This document shows, piece after piece, positions 48,303 to 59,455 of a DNA stretch of 64,000 bases. Every line of letters starts with the position of its first letter. The stretch's first letter is position 1. The translations under genes were made by a program, and so were the position numbers. The notes beneath the pieces are model-generated. The model saw only the letters and a program-made list of their open reading frames with translations. It made no database searches and was not told the DNA's origin. The stretch comes from Hydractinia symbiolongicarpus (Eukaryota; Cnidaria; Hydrozoa; Anthoathecata; Hydractiniidae), in contig NC_079884.1 in NCBI RefSeq assembly GCF_029227915.1, positions 3,286,001-3,350,000 of the forward strand, read 5' to 3'.

Positions 48303-48426
48303 TCTCTTTAAAAATAGCCATATTTTGTCTGTCTGTCCGCGAAAACCGCGTCTTGTTACAGAAACACGAAATGCGATATATAAAGGACGGGCGACCCCGT
48401 GGACTTTTCCACGGGTTAACGGCTAG
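48303..48426 (+). mobile_element. Mini-Helitron, ~124 bp
   Basis: The element runs from TCTCTTTAAAAATAGCC through 'tgtctgtctgtccgcg' to the hairpin ccgtggacttttccacgg, then gttaacggCTAG followed by T. The 3' end is canonical. The base before the 5' TC is T rather than A. The overall plan matches the element at 36751-36898. Confidence 0.65.
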
Positions 48427-48858
48427 TCTCTTTTCAGTAATAGCGGTATTTTCTTCAACATAGTTGCGCGCAGCCTTTTCTGTTCGATGCAACCCAATTT
48501 CAGAATAATTTCGGAATCACATGAGAACCCGATAAACACATGATAAGTTCAAATACCAGCAAGTAAAATTTTCTGCAGATTGTTATAAACAGTGTGTTTT
48601 GTTTATATTTGAACATTTATATAACTTTTATCTTCGATAAATACATCTAATCAATAGCTTAGACTTGTTATTATATATACTTTCTTTGTTTTTTGTTTTC
48701 TTCATTTTAACATTTTTTTTGCAGAAAATTTTGTAGCTAACTATATATCGTCTATAAATAATAGAAAAACATTTTTATTTGATCTACTGGAAATGGCAAT
48801 TGTTTATATAATTGAAATGAGAGCCTTTGCTATGCTTCACATAATGTTGACTAAAAGA

Positions 48859-49788
48859 TTATAGAGAACTTTCCTCGTAATGAAAGAGGACTTTTTGCAT
48901 CAATATTTCCTCGTGATGTTGCTGATGAATTTACAGGAAAAAAACTTAGATAGAAAGTCATGTGTCATCAAGGAAGCCATTTATAATCGTAAAAATACAA
49001 GATTCTGCTCTTTAATGAATATGCTTGGTCTTGCAATAATTATTGGGAAAAATATTAAAACCGTATACCCTCATGATATATATAACATCCATGGAAGTTT
49101 TGATAATGGGTTGATTACCCAAGAACAAGTATGGAATATACGAGCGAATGAATAACTATTATGTTGTCAAGAATGGGTGAGGTGAGAAAAACGCCATTTG
49201 GGTTTTTTGAGCCAAATCACTTTGTATATATCTCCTACCACCATGAAAAAAGACAAAACGTCAGCAACAATGAATTTAAATGGCAAAGGTTTAAGAGGTA
49301 AGAAGTAATTTATTGCTTGTGTTTTTAAAAGAGAAAGTTCTATCAGCTTTATTTCTTAGAAATAATTACTAATGCATTAGCTGCTCATATTTTTGTGTTG
49401 TACCCAAATATTTTCAAGATTTTACATATTCTTACCGTAGTGCCAGTCACGACAGATCTATATCAATGCTACGACGACCAAAGACATATTTAAGATGCTC
49501 AATGACCCAGGTATGTCTCTACAATATAACATTGCGTATTAAAGAGAATGTGACATTTTGAATCTTGTCGTGTATCTTAATTTATTGAGTTATCTGTTTT
49601 AATTGTGTAACACCACATTAAGTGCATTTAACTATAATTTTGAAACTCTTGTTCAGGATCGACTTAATGGCTTGGTGTTGCTAAATATCCACAACAAGAT
49701 GAAAATAAATTTAGATGACGTAACCGATATGCTGGCAATAAAATATCCAAAAAGACTTAAAATGTTAGATATTCAGAACGACGTATAA
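48859..49788 (+). pseudogene. hAT-transposase-like C-terminus with vertnin-like segment (left arm)
   Basis: Two exons are clear: 49441-49510 (donor GTATGT) and 49657-49788. Joined they read SISMLRRPKTYLRCSMTQ-DRLNGLVLLNIHNKMK...TDMLAIKYPKRLKML, the hAT dimerisation region as in ZMYM1-type proteins (LRRLKTYLRSTM.Q.RL.GLALL.IH), ending at a stop. Upstream on the same strand, 48859-49155 contains NFPRNERGLFASIFP, then in a shifted frame SLMNMLGLAIIIGKN with KTVYP, resembling the vertnin/OTU-type segment. A stop and frameshift separate these pieces. The DDE catalytic core is not seen. I infer a decayed hAT-derived gene. Confidence 0.6.
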
Positions 49789-49971
49789 AAGTGTAACAGT
49801 CTTGATAGAAAAAGGAATAAATCTTGTATATTATTATCTGTTGTTTAAATGTCCCCGTATATAAATTCCCTAAAAATAATAAGGCATGACACCAAATTTT
49901 TTTAAAAAACATTTGAATTACTCAAGTTGTACAAAAAACATTCCAAAATATAATCTTCGTCAGCTAAAAAA

Positions 49972-50590
49972 CTAAAAAAACCATTTACACCTACTTAGCA
50001 AAGATGAGCCTGAGAGATGAAAAAAGAAGTTTTTTGCTACATTTAAAGTTTCTTCATAACTTGAGGAAAGTTTCAGAACTTTTGCTCTCCTTCCTTCACC
50101 AGATGACTCTCTGACTTGCTTATATCGTGCTTCAGTTATCATTTCGGTCTTTGATCTAATCAGCTTTGTGTTTGATGTTTTATTTCGCTTGGAAAGCAAC
50201 ATGAATGACTTTAAAACAGAAGCTCTTTGAAGCTCATTTTTTTGGTTAATGGAAAACTTTTCCGGCATAAGGTAATAATTTGCCAAAGCTATACCCATAG
50301 ACGTAAAATCTTCTTTTTGAAAAAAATGCAGAGATTCACACGAAACCTGTATATAAAAATATACTATTTTTTTGGTAACCGCTAAAAGCTAGCTAGACAT
50401 TCAGTTGTATATATTTTACAAACACAATGACATTCTAGCTAACAAGTTAATGTCAAGTTGATGAAGTGCCACGATTACAAATATGTATGCATGAAAGCCA
50501 CAGCAAAGTTCTCAGATATGTACCTTGCTTGCCTTAATCTTGTTTATGATATCAGCACCATACATTTTATCTTGAAGAAATTGAATATCA
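49972..50590 (-). pseudogene. SAM-like gene, degraded copy (left arm)
   Basis: Exon 3 (49972-50346, minus) is intact at its acceptor and encodes VSCESLHFFQKEDFTSMGIA followed by KVLKLSSSYEETLNVAKN. Exon 2 (50524-50586) has kept its donor but lost its acceptor to a 25-bp deletion relative to the right arm. Exon 1 with the start codon is absent. The 3' end of exon 3 is fused by deletion to unrelated sequence. It cannot make the protein of the right-arm copy. Confidence 0.7.
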
Positions 50591-50807
50591 GTTTTTCATA
50601 AGCTTTTCAGATTTTTACTCATCAATGTGACAATAATTCTATAGAAAACTACCTCATAACAAATATTCCGCAGTAGGAAACAACAAGCTTGTGTTGTATT
50701 GTGGTTAATTGAGTTTGTTTACTCTTTTTGTACTTATAGCTAGCTATGCAACTGGCTACAACTGCATTACTCACTTTTACTTGAAAAAAAGTAGTCGAGT
50801 AGTGTTA

Positions 50808-51795
50808 TTTTCACTACCCGGACATTGTTTTTGAATATAAAGATTTCTCATCGAAAAAGATTATCATTTTTGCAATGATAAGACGTTCAAATACTCTGGC
50901 TAAAAGAGGAAGGATGGAGATTGTTCTTTTATTGATGTAGGAACATTCACTTTTGGAATAGGTGCCACTCTTGCCATTTTTTATTAACACGGTAAGCATT
51001 TTTTTCTTAAAGCAGATATGTGTTAGAATAAAGGAAATTTCATTTGCTAGTAATTTAACAAAATTCACTGGTATATCATCAAACCCAGTTGATATATCGT
51101 TGCGTAGTCCTTTAAATTCCTTAACTCATACTTAACATGTTGAAACATTATGGAAGTTAATGGTACTTCCTTAAAATCAATTTCAGATTTTGGAGTTGAT
51201 CCAGTAACTCGCTCAGCTGTTCCGGCTAAGAAAGTATTTACACTATCAACGTCAAAATAAAGAGGCTTCGAAGGAAGATGTAAAATTCTATTGTTAGTGT
51301 TCCACACTTCTTTCGAGTTTTTAAAAGTAAGTGCTTTTCTATGGAGATGCATTCTTGTTTAGGTCGTTTTTCTTAACGGGCATGTATTTCATTGCAATCT
51401 TGTATGAACTTGTGTATCTCCACTTTTCTTCTGCATCATCTATAGCGTATATAACTGATATCGGTAAGTTCGAGAAATCCAACAAAAAAGATTCCCTATC
51501 AAAATGCTTTTCCTCTCTTATCACTCTATATTGAGGTTTAAACTTACCGTATTTAATGTTGATGATACCGTAAGGTCCATCATTGTCACTAATAGTTTCG
51601 CATGGTAATACATCAGTATGTACGATTTTGGTACTTCTGTTAATTATCATATGATCGATCAATTTCGCGCTTAAAGGAGTCGCCTTGGTTGGCTTTGATA
51701 CTATATGTTTAGGGTTAAAAGCAGATAAAATATTGTTGTACTGTCTTACTTGGCAACATTCTGGTTTGAGAAGATTTATGTTTATTGACTGGTGT
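50808..51795 (-). pseudogene. LINE fragment: endonuclease C-terminus to reverse-transcriptase start
   Basis: On the minus strand an open frame from about 51780 reads NPKHIVSKPTKATPLSAKLI then DHMIINRST, the C-terminal endonuclease block of CR1/jockey-like LINEs (PTR.T..S.TLIDHI.TN). It continues with ISDNDGPYGIIN. A second frame has WNTNNRILHLPSKPLYFDVD and ANEISFILTHICF, then RTISILPLLARVFERLIIAK, the entry to the RT domain. Frameshifts separate the pieces. The outer part (50808-51292) is shared with the right arm. Confidence 0.8.
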
Positions 51796-53340
51796 ACTGG
51801 TGAACTTTAACTATTAATTCCCTATAAACCTTTAAAAAGTCCATGTAATGCCAACTTAGCAACGTTTTGTAAATAACCTTTCCAGACCAGTGAATTAATT
51901 TTTTTTTTTTATTTTGTGCAGCTGAGTATTATAGAAACATTATATGAATAATGGAACGAAAAAAAAAACTCTCAATGTTCCATCTTTGGGCTAACAGGTA
52001 TGATATCAAATATTAAGTCAACTAAATTTTTATTAATCTCAGTTCTTGCTTAGCTTTGCAACTAATAGGTTATCGTTTAAGTTTATTTAAAATTTTAAAT
52101 TAGTACTTCTGCCCGGCCACCGTAATATTATTAAAGCGGTTGTACGGTTGCTAAAATTATGTAATTAAAAACAAAGCTAGCTAACTATATAACCAACTAA
52201 ACGTAAATCAGTTTTGATAAAGAGATAATTTAGCTACATTTCATCATTTAGATAGAAACAAAAAAAGACATGTTAAAGAAACAGCATTGAGTATTTGAGA
52301 TATAGCTTATCAAGTGATGCAAAGATGATCGATTGAGTGGGATTTAGCATCAGTGGAATTGAACGGCTGGCATATTTTTATTTTTTATTTTGTCAACAAG
52401 ATTTACTGAAGCAAAATCAAAAGTTAAAATAACATTGGGTTTATTATTGCTGAGCTGAGACAGCGAGTGGAGAGAGCTAAGCGCAAGCTAAGTAGATATT
52501 TATTTCCAGGGAACATTTTTTAAAAGTTAGTCAATTGTTTACTTATGATATTTAGCCCGGTTCTGCTTATGACTTCCAGATTAAATATATTTTTTCGTTG
52601 CCTTAATATCAGTCCGAAATTTGGCAACCAGATCTGACTAACCCTAACCGATTTTAAGATTCTGGCTACCAACGTAGATATGTGATTTTTATGTTAGCCA
52701 ACATTATTGATTTTCGTGTTATCTTCGCCGATCTGATCTTTACTTACCTTCATCTGGGGTTTTGACTGCCAAAAAAGCACTACTTTAGCGCAACGAATTG
52801 TTGTTGTTCCGCGGTGATTTTATTCACAACCTCGTCCCCAGAATTTTTTCTACGTCTATGATATCAGTTTTGTGGCATATATCACCTGCAGGAAGATGTT
52901 AGCACCTCGCCGTATTATATCAAAGGGACAACTATTGGCTGGTTTCAGTTTTGCTTGCAACTTGCGTAATGCTTCTCAACCTTTTTTTTAATTTCTAGTT
53001 ATAAACGTATAATGGGACCATTTTTTTTTATCTGAATAGCCATATTTTAAGCTTAAAAATTATTTTTTAAAAAACATGACGTAAGCATACTCTCCGCCTG
53101 ATTGTGTTTTTTTACATAAGCTGATTAAGAATGTTTATTTGTTTATAAAAACATGTGATTATGAGCGGAAAATGATTTACAATTTTGTTGACGACAGCAT
53201 TTAATGAGTGTTAGAATTTATTACTTATGCAAACACAGCATTAATTGAGATTATAAAGCCATGACGACAAACTGTGCCCATTAGATTAACACGGAGTGGC
53301 GTCAGAATAAAAGTATTCACAATACTGTGTGGTTTGTTAG
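51796..53340. other. Spacer between LINE and intronless gene; contains a Helitron-family fragment
   Basis: At about 52605-52770 the sequence 'ggtccgaaatttggca'-like through 'gattctggctaccaacgtag' and 'atctggggttt' matches internal sequence of the Helitron copy at 43670-44010. No gene is evident elsewhere. Confidence 0.6.
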
Positions 53341-53346
53341 ATTTTT

Positions 53347-53358
53347 TATATATAAAAA
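53347..53358 (+). promoter_or_regulatory. TATA box of the intronless gene
   Basis: TATATATAAAAA lies about 50-60 bp upstream of the ATG at 53406. Transcription would start near 53380, giving a very short 5' UTR. It is one of the few clear core-promoter elements in the window. Confidence 0.5.
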
Positions 53359-53405
53359 GATATCTATAATCAGATCAGCCATAACAGTCGGTGGAAGAAG
53401 AAATA

Positions 53406-53900
53406 ATGGCAATAAGTCCAAGTGGAAGAAGCGATGTGTATTGGGTTGATGGCAGATTGCAAGTTGGCGATGACTTCTGGCCACCGCAAAAGCACACAGA
53501 CAAGACATATAAACTATCCCGAGCTACCACAATAATCGTAAAAAAAGATCGCGTGGAAATAATTCATTTTAATAAAAGTAATGAATTGAGTGAAAACAAC
53601 AAAGTAGCAATAGAACTTAATTCAAAACAGTTGGATTGTGTTAAAACTCTTCTAGATGTTGTGGCAGATGAAATAAAGAAAGTAAGCAACGAAAATGTTT
53701 TTCAGCATCTTCTTCCTGATAATGTGCTACTTCGTGTTGGTGAGTTTGAACACGACGATAATACTAAAGGTACATATAAAGGAGTAAGTATTGGAAAGTC
53801 TCAAGATGTAAAGCCGATCGGAGAAGCAACTCCATTGAAAAAGGGAATTACACTTACAGAAGAGGAATGGAAAAAGTTTTCGAGCTCAATAAGAGAGTGA
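53406..53900 (+). CDS. Intronless 164-aa protein with a possible PC4/SUB1-like C-terminus
   Basis: The frame opens at ATGG (context aataATGGcaa), is uninterrupted for 164 codons, and is followed by AATAAA at 54014. Residues 1-25 include SPSGRSDVYWVDGRLQVGDD. The middle is polar, with a run KKDRVEIIHFNK and a helical LDCVKTLLDVVADEIKK. The C-terminus, LRVGEFEHDDNTKGTYKGVS followed by LKKGITLTEEEWKKF, resembles the beta-strand and helix of the PC4 single-strand DNA-binding domain (KGISL..EQW..L). That match is faint and I would not assign a function on it. The gene is compact, has its own TATA box, and lies in the spacer of the inverted duplication. A recent retrocopy is possible, although I see no poly(A) remnant or target duplication. 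Confidence 0.75.
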   Translation: MAISPSGRSDVYWVDGRLQVGDDFWPPQKHTDKTYKLSRATTIIVKKDRVEIIHFNKSNELSENNKVAIELNSKQLDCVKTLLDVVADEIKKVSNENVFQHLLPDNVLLRVGEFEHDDNTKGTYKGVSIGKSQDVKPIGEATPLKKGITLTEEEWKKFSSSIRE

Positions 53901-54013
53901 AATGGACAAAAAACAAATTGTTTCCAGCAACCTTGTCACCATTGCTTTTATATTTATATACTAAATATGAGATTGCATAGGGTTCAGTCTATTGTTGTTA
54001 AAATTAAAATTCT

Positions 54014-54019
54014 AATAAA
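54014..54019 (+). terminator. Poly(A) signal of the intronless gene
   Basis: AATAAA occurs 114 bp after the stop codon, within an AT-rich 3' UTR-like stretch. Confidence 0.5.
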
Positions 54020-54639
54020 ATTAAGATCTGTAATAGTTTTGTAGATTCTGACGCCAAAAATAAAAAATGTTGATTTAAACACAAAATCCAATCCCGTGAA
54101 TCGACAAAGGAATGATTATGAAAATCTTTCATTGAGTGTTGTTCAGAGAATACAAGTACACGTTTTACGGAAGTTATATATTTTGATATATTATTAAATC
54201 CTTACATCACTACTTTTCTCCAACTGTTTGTTTATTTGAATTCCTTCAATAATTCTCTTTTTTTCACTGTCGTATCTTATAGCATATTTTTGCACAGTTG
54301 GGTTTTTTTTATCTCTATTATAATAGCAGTATTTTGTGTGTTCAAAAGGGTTACCGATATTCCTTTGATCTTACCGCGAATTTTTAGAAACCAGGGGATT
54401 GTTTAATTGGAAATCTTATGATTTATCAAAATAAATTACAAAAATTAATTTATTTTCTTACATAATTTGATCAATTTAATTGATAAACCTCTAATTTGAA
54501 AAAAAAATTAAGTGATTAAAATGAATTCATTATTTAAATGCGCCATTTTTAATAATAATTTACCCCGTCACCTTGATCGCCGATTCCGCTCAGGAGCCAC
54601 AGAAAACAAATAGGATGGTTTTACTCACAGTTTAACTGA
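54020..54639. other. AT-rich spacer, no gene seen
   Basis: Nothing recognisable apart from the approach to the Helitron copy. Confidence 0.5.
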
Positions 54640-55943
54640 CTTTGTTTTGACCGCTCGCACGTGTATACCAATCAAAACGCCTGATTCTTTGAAAAACCAA
54701 TCAAGACTTTCGCGGCGTAGACATGCCAACGAAGAAACATGATGGCCATTTTAGTTTTTAAAAAGTAATGGTGGGCAGTGTTGTTTTTAAGTCTGTTTGT
54801 CTTCTATAAGCTTTTCATATTTGTAATATTTGTTTTTTTTATGTTCTAAAATGTGAAGATAAATATATTGCCACGTTTTTTAGCTACGTGCAGATCTTAA
54901 AAGCCCCAGTTTTATGATTTTTGGCTAGGAACGAATATTTTGAAGGCTAGCTAGCTAATAGCCTTACTTTTTACTAATTTTGTTTGGTATAAGAGGTTTT
55001 TCTCCAACCCAACATTTATTTTTATGTCGAGGATATAGCCATTTAGCTATATCATATATTTACCTAAAAAGTTAGAGTATAAAAATTCAGTTTGGCTATC
55101 AATATCGCAATATTCTCAGCAATCAATCTTATGCTAAATGCAGTTTAGCTAGGTAGCTACATCTTTAATTATTTTCCTTAAAACATTTTTTGCAAATAAA
55201 ATGACTGAGCAATTGCTTTAGCTGGAGGGGTAACGGCAGACTTTTTCTTGTGTTGTCATTCAAACCGAAGTTGTGATAAAGTTATTTTGGAGAAGGGTAC
55301 TGTTCACATCCCGTACTAAGCTGTCAGCTCAGTGTTAACAATAGCCTGTTTTTGGAAAAAGGCTGTTACGCCTATGCGGGTCAGCCCACTGTGACAATTA
55401 ATTTTATAAACTTTCTTGGGAATCACGCCTGTACGAATGTCCAACAATGTTTACCTGGACTAACCTCTTAGCCCTGAGCAAGAAGCGAAGGACTGTTTCT
55501 TGTGTTTTCATTTAAATAGAGTCTGCAAGAAAGTTTTTTTCAAAAGGGTGTTATCCCTATACACCTGTGTAACACCGTTTAACTGTACTAAGCGCTCAGT
55601 CCGGTGTCACGATTAATTTTTTAACTTTTACAAAAACTTATTCCGCAAAATAAAATAATATTGACCGATTGTTTTTGCTATGACAGAGTCACAACGGTTG
55701 TAAACTGTGTTTTTAATTCAGCCTTTGTTGCAGGAAAGTTTTTTTTTGAAAAATATGTTACAGTCGCAACACTATAATGGTGTGTGCGCTTCACTTGATT
55801 TACGACATACCGCATACCTGTACTAAAGCGCTCCACCTGACTGTGTCGCACAGTTTGCAGTTCTTTCTAAGCGCTACTTAGGGTGTTCAACAACAGTTAC
55901 TTGTGGCTCATCCCAGCGATTCGACGCCGGGTTTGCCGGCTAG
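54640..55943 (+). mobile_element. Non-autonomous Helitron family, copy 3 (~1.3 kb)
   Basis: It shares with copy 1 'tgccacgttttttagctacg', 'gcagatcttaaa', 'gaaggctagctagcta', 'cttattccgcaaaataaa' and 'cgcaacactataatggtg'. It ends cccagcgattcgacgccgggtttgccggCTAG followed by T. Its hairpin is less perfect than in copy 2. The 5' end is approximate. Confidence 0.7.
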
Positions 55944-56563
55944 TTTATTTATATTTTAGTTAGGAAGAACCTCGACCCAAAGGCTTTTCTCTATAATAAT
56001 GCGATGTGTGTGTCTGTAACAGGCAAAGTGGATTATATTTGTTACAATTTTCTTTAAAAGCGTCTATAATATATCTCCTATAAGAATGTTATAAATTATG
56101 TTATTGAGTGGATTCTCAAAAGGGATTTTCGTTTAAACCTTTTTCAGCCTTCTAACGGAGTTGCTAAATTTTGTGATAAAAGGAAAATAAATTTTAAAAA
56201 GACAATTAGTGGATTATTCCACGGGTTTAAATAACAAGTATACTATATTATATCATGTGCAGATTTTACAAAAATAACATCTTAACAACACCTGAGCTTT
56301 ATTTGTATACATTATTTAAATTTTGTGAGTCATTCCTACACTTTTGAGGGAAAATATCGACTTTTAGTTTTAGGATTATATTCAACCTGGGCGTTATATA
56401 TGTTTCTTTCATTCATGGTCAATTTACTGCTGGACGGAATATATTTGAGAGTAAAGTTATGTCTGAATACTGAGAAGATTAAATTGGAAAACAACGACGT
56501 ATATTATATAGGAGAACATTGATAGTAGACAGTCGTTTACATTTAAAAAAAGATTATAATACA
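55944..56563. other. Spacer with a decayed mini-Helitron-like stretch
   Basis: Between about 55990 (TCTCTATAATAATGCG, then tgtgtgtctgtaacagg) and about 56240 (gtggattattccacggg) there are degraded versions of the mini-Helitron 5' and 3' features, without a clear CTRR end. A 65-codon ORF at 56325-56522 has no recognised motif. Confidence 0.35.
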
Positions 56564-56687
56564 CTAGTCGTTAGCGCGTGGAAAAATACACGGGGTAAGC
56601 CACAAGTCAAGGCGCGACCAGGCGTTAAACACTCTGTGGAGCGCTTCATAAGAGCCGTAAACAATCCGGTGGAGCTCTTTAGTACAG
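56564..56687 (-). mobile_element. Helitron family, 3'-terminal fragment (copy 4)
   Basis: On the minus strand it reads 'ctgtactaaagagctcca', 'tttacggctcttatgaagcg', 'ccttgacttgtggcttaccc', then the hairpin gtgtatttttccacgc and ctaacgaCTAG followed by T. Only the last 125 bp of the element remain. Its inner end abuts the right arm of the inverted duplication at about 56688, so one rearrangement truncated both. Confidence 0.75.
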
Positions 56688-56689
56688 AA

Positions 56690-57560
56690 TTTTACATCTT
56701 CCTTCGAAGCCTCTTTATTTTGACGTTGATAGTTGATAACTCCAAAATCTGAAATTGATTTAACGGAAGTACCATTAGCACCATTAACTTTCAAAATGTT
56801 TCAACATGTTAAGTATGAGTTAAGAAATTTAAAGGACTACGCAACGATATATCAACTGGGTTTGATGATATACCAGTGAATTTTGCTAAATTACTAGCAA
56901 ATGAAATTTCTTTTATTCTAACACATATCTGCTTTAAGAAAAAAATGCTTACCGTGTTAATAAAAAGTGGCGAGAGTCGCACCTATTCCAAAAGTGAATG
57001 TTCCTACATCAATAAAAAAACAATCTCCATCCTTCTTTTAGCCAGATATTTGAACGTCTTATCCTTGCAAAAATGATAATCTTTATCGATGAGAAGTCTT
57101 TATACTCAAAAATGAGGTCCGGGTAGTGAAAATGACACTACTCGACTACTTGGTTGATGAAACTTAGAACGTATATAAAAGAAGCAATGAGTAAAAACGA
57201 AATCAGTCTTGTAGTATTGGCTGACTTTTCGAAAGCTTTTGATACTTTTCAATATGAAACTACAATGAGAAAACTCAACCAAATCAGTTTTTCCAAAAGG
57301 TTCGTAGATTTAACTTTGATTTACTTGTGTGTCAGAAAACAAATTGTGCGAATCAATGATAAGCCCTCTGCATTTTTTAACGTGACATCTGGTGTGTCGC
57401 AAGGGTCAATATTAGGCCCTATTATTTTCAATTTATGTCACTTTCCTGGAAATGAACTTGACATTGTGTACGTTACAGTATGCTGACAACACCACCACCA
57501 TTTACGTGCATAAAATTAAATTTTCTTGGGAAGGCCAAAGAACAAATATACGGAGAATAA
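56690..57560 (+). pseudogene. LINE reverse-transcriptase fragment (right arm)
   Basis: After the RT entry (ISILLLARY near 57030) the frame at 57154-57486 contains KNEISLVVLADFSKAFDT (RT motif A) and FNVTSGVSQGSILGPIIFNL (motif B). The catalytic YADD motif follows in another frame and reads YADN, so the second catalytic Asp is replaced by Asn. Frameshifts and this substitution make it inactive. It is of CR1/jockey type by motif order. Confidence 0.8.
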
Positions 57561-57936
57561 GTCAATTTCAAAGATGATCTACAAATAACAATCTCTTCTG
57601 AACATAAAAGAACAAAGCCAATTGTGTTTTCAACATCATAAATGTCAAAACGGCACAACCTCAAAGACCTCGATTGTAGTTATAAAACTGGATGATTTCC
57701 AAATGGAAAGAGTTCCAACATGGTCTGTATTGGGTGTTAAATGAGATGAACACCTATATAATATATTAATTGTTAACATAATGTTGGCGACTTGTTATTA
57801 TGTTAACATGATATTATTATGTCGACTTGTCATAGGTATATCGACTTGTTGTTATTATGTCAACATAATATGATTGCTTATTGAATCCAGTGAAGTAGCA
57901 TATGTCATCAAGTCGTCTACTGTTGTTAACTAAAAG

Positions 57937-59031
57937 ATGGCGGCTGGTGGAGTGTCCGATCCTACTATAGTGCTCGACAACAAAAATGAGGTAAAAATGC
58001 ATCTGACAAGATAAACGTGTACGATATTTTGAAAACCCAACAAGGTTGTTTTGTTCAAGTAAAAGCGAGTAATGTAGTTGTGTCAAGTTGCATAGCTAGC
58101 TATAAGTACAAAAAGAGTGAACAAACTCAACTCACAACAACACAAAACAAGCTTGTTGTTTCCTACTGCGGAATATTTGTTATGAGGTAGTTTTCTATAG
58201 AATTATTGTCACATTTGTGAGTAAAAATCTGAAAAGCTTATGAAAAACTGATGCAAATTTTTAATTTTTTTTAGATTATTCAATTTCTTCAAGATAAAGT
58301 GTATGGTGCTGATATCATAAACAAGATTAAGACAAGCAAGGTACATATCTGAGAACTTTGCTGTGGCTTTCATGCATACATATTTATAATCATGGCATTT
58401 CATCAACTTGACATTAACTTGTTAGCTAGAATGTCATTGTGTTTGTAAAATATATACAACTGAATGTCTAGCTAGCTTTTAGCGGTTACCAAAAAAATAG
58501 TATCTTTTTTTATACAGGTTTCGTGTGAATCTCTGCATTTATTTCAAAAAGAAGATTTTACGTCTATGGGTATAGCTTTGCCAAATTATTACCTTATTCC
58601 GGAAAAGTTTTCCATTAACCAAAAGAATAAGCTTCAAAGAGCTTCTGTTTTAAAGTCATTCATTTTGCATTCCAAGCGAAATAAAACATCAAACAGAAAG
58701 CTGATTAGATCAAAGACCGAAATGATAACTGAAGCACGATATAAGCAAGTCAGAGAGTCATCTGGTGGAGGAAGGAAAGCAAAAGTACTGAAACTTTCCT
58801 CAAGTTATGAAGAAACTTTAAATGTAGCAAGGAACTTCTTTTTCAGTAATGGAAAAAGTAGCAAGGGAAAAAATAGTATTCATTAGAACATTACATAGCT
58901 GGTTTTAGCCTTAATGCGTTTGATTCAGCTACCTTCATACTAAACGACTATGTATAGGGGTCAGGTTTGACAAAACAAAATATTGCGCTATTAACAAAAA
59001 CAAGAAATTTTCTTCAGGAGCATGTGTAGAT
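57937..59031 (+). pseudogene. SAM-like domain gene, better-preserved copy (right arm)
   Basis: Exons 57937-57990 (starts ATGGCGGCTGGTGGAGTG), 58275-58340 and 58518 onward join in phase 0. They give NKNE-IIQFLQDKVYGADIINKIKTSK, then VSCESLHLFQKEDFTSMGIA, a SAM-like helix bundle, then KQVRESSGGGRKAKVLKLSS and ARNFFFSNGKSSKG, a segment familiar from cnidarian multi-domain proteins (GGGTR...FFPNGKSSKG). The annotated frame stops at 58886, but the expected continuation (EHYIAGFSLNAFDSATFILN, then LTKQNIALLTKTR) follows in another frame to about 59031 with one more stop. A frameshift at an A run (58868-58873) and that stop mark decay. It is transcribed towards the hAT-like gene on the other strand. 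Confidence 0.6.
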
Positions 59032-59063
59032 ACGTGGAAGAAGCATCAACATCACTTCTTCAG

Positions 59064-59222
59064 GACCGGATCTAGGATTTTTTTTGACTGGTGTAAAAAA
59101 GCTTCACCGTCCGCCAGGGCTGTAATTTTGCAACTGGGGGTTTGGGGGGGGCGTTGTGAGCCCCCCAAAGCGTCCAGAAGCCAACGCCTTTTAACGCCAT
59201 TAAACGGCTAAAATAGCTTAAA
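59064..59222. mobile_element. hAT-like terminal fragment
   Basis: The end 'caggaccggatctaggattt' resembles the right terminus of the 28252-31586 element (caggggcggatctaggattt, two mismatches). It is followed by a G-rich stretch and lies in the part of the right arm that the left arm lacks. No opposite end is evident. Confidence 0.45.
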
Positions 59223-59455
59223 ATCATCTCTCAGACTCATCTTTGCTAAGTAGGTGTAAATGGTTTTTTTAGTTTTTTAGCTGACGAAGATTATATTTTG
59301 GAATGTTTTTTGTACAACTTGAGTAATTTAAATGTTTTTTAAAAAAATTTGGTGTCATGCCTTATTACCTTTAGGGAATTTATATACGGGGACATTTAAA
59401 CAACAGATAATAATATACAAGATTTATTCCTTTTTCTATCAAGACTGTTACACTT

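Larger units (their letters stand above)
48537..51292 (+). repeat. Left arm of a large inverted duplication
   Basis: Nearly the whole segment reappears inverted in 56688-60671. The outer boundary is clear: 'catgataagttcaaatacca' at 48540 matches the reverse of 60650-60670, and the sequences outside are unrelated. Relative to the right arm this arm lacks about 900 bp (LINE core and the first exon of the SAM-like gene), 25 bp including a splice acceptor near 50589, and about 368 bp near 50030. Confidence 0.92.
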
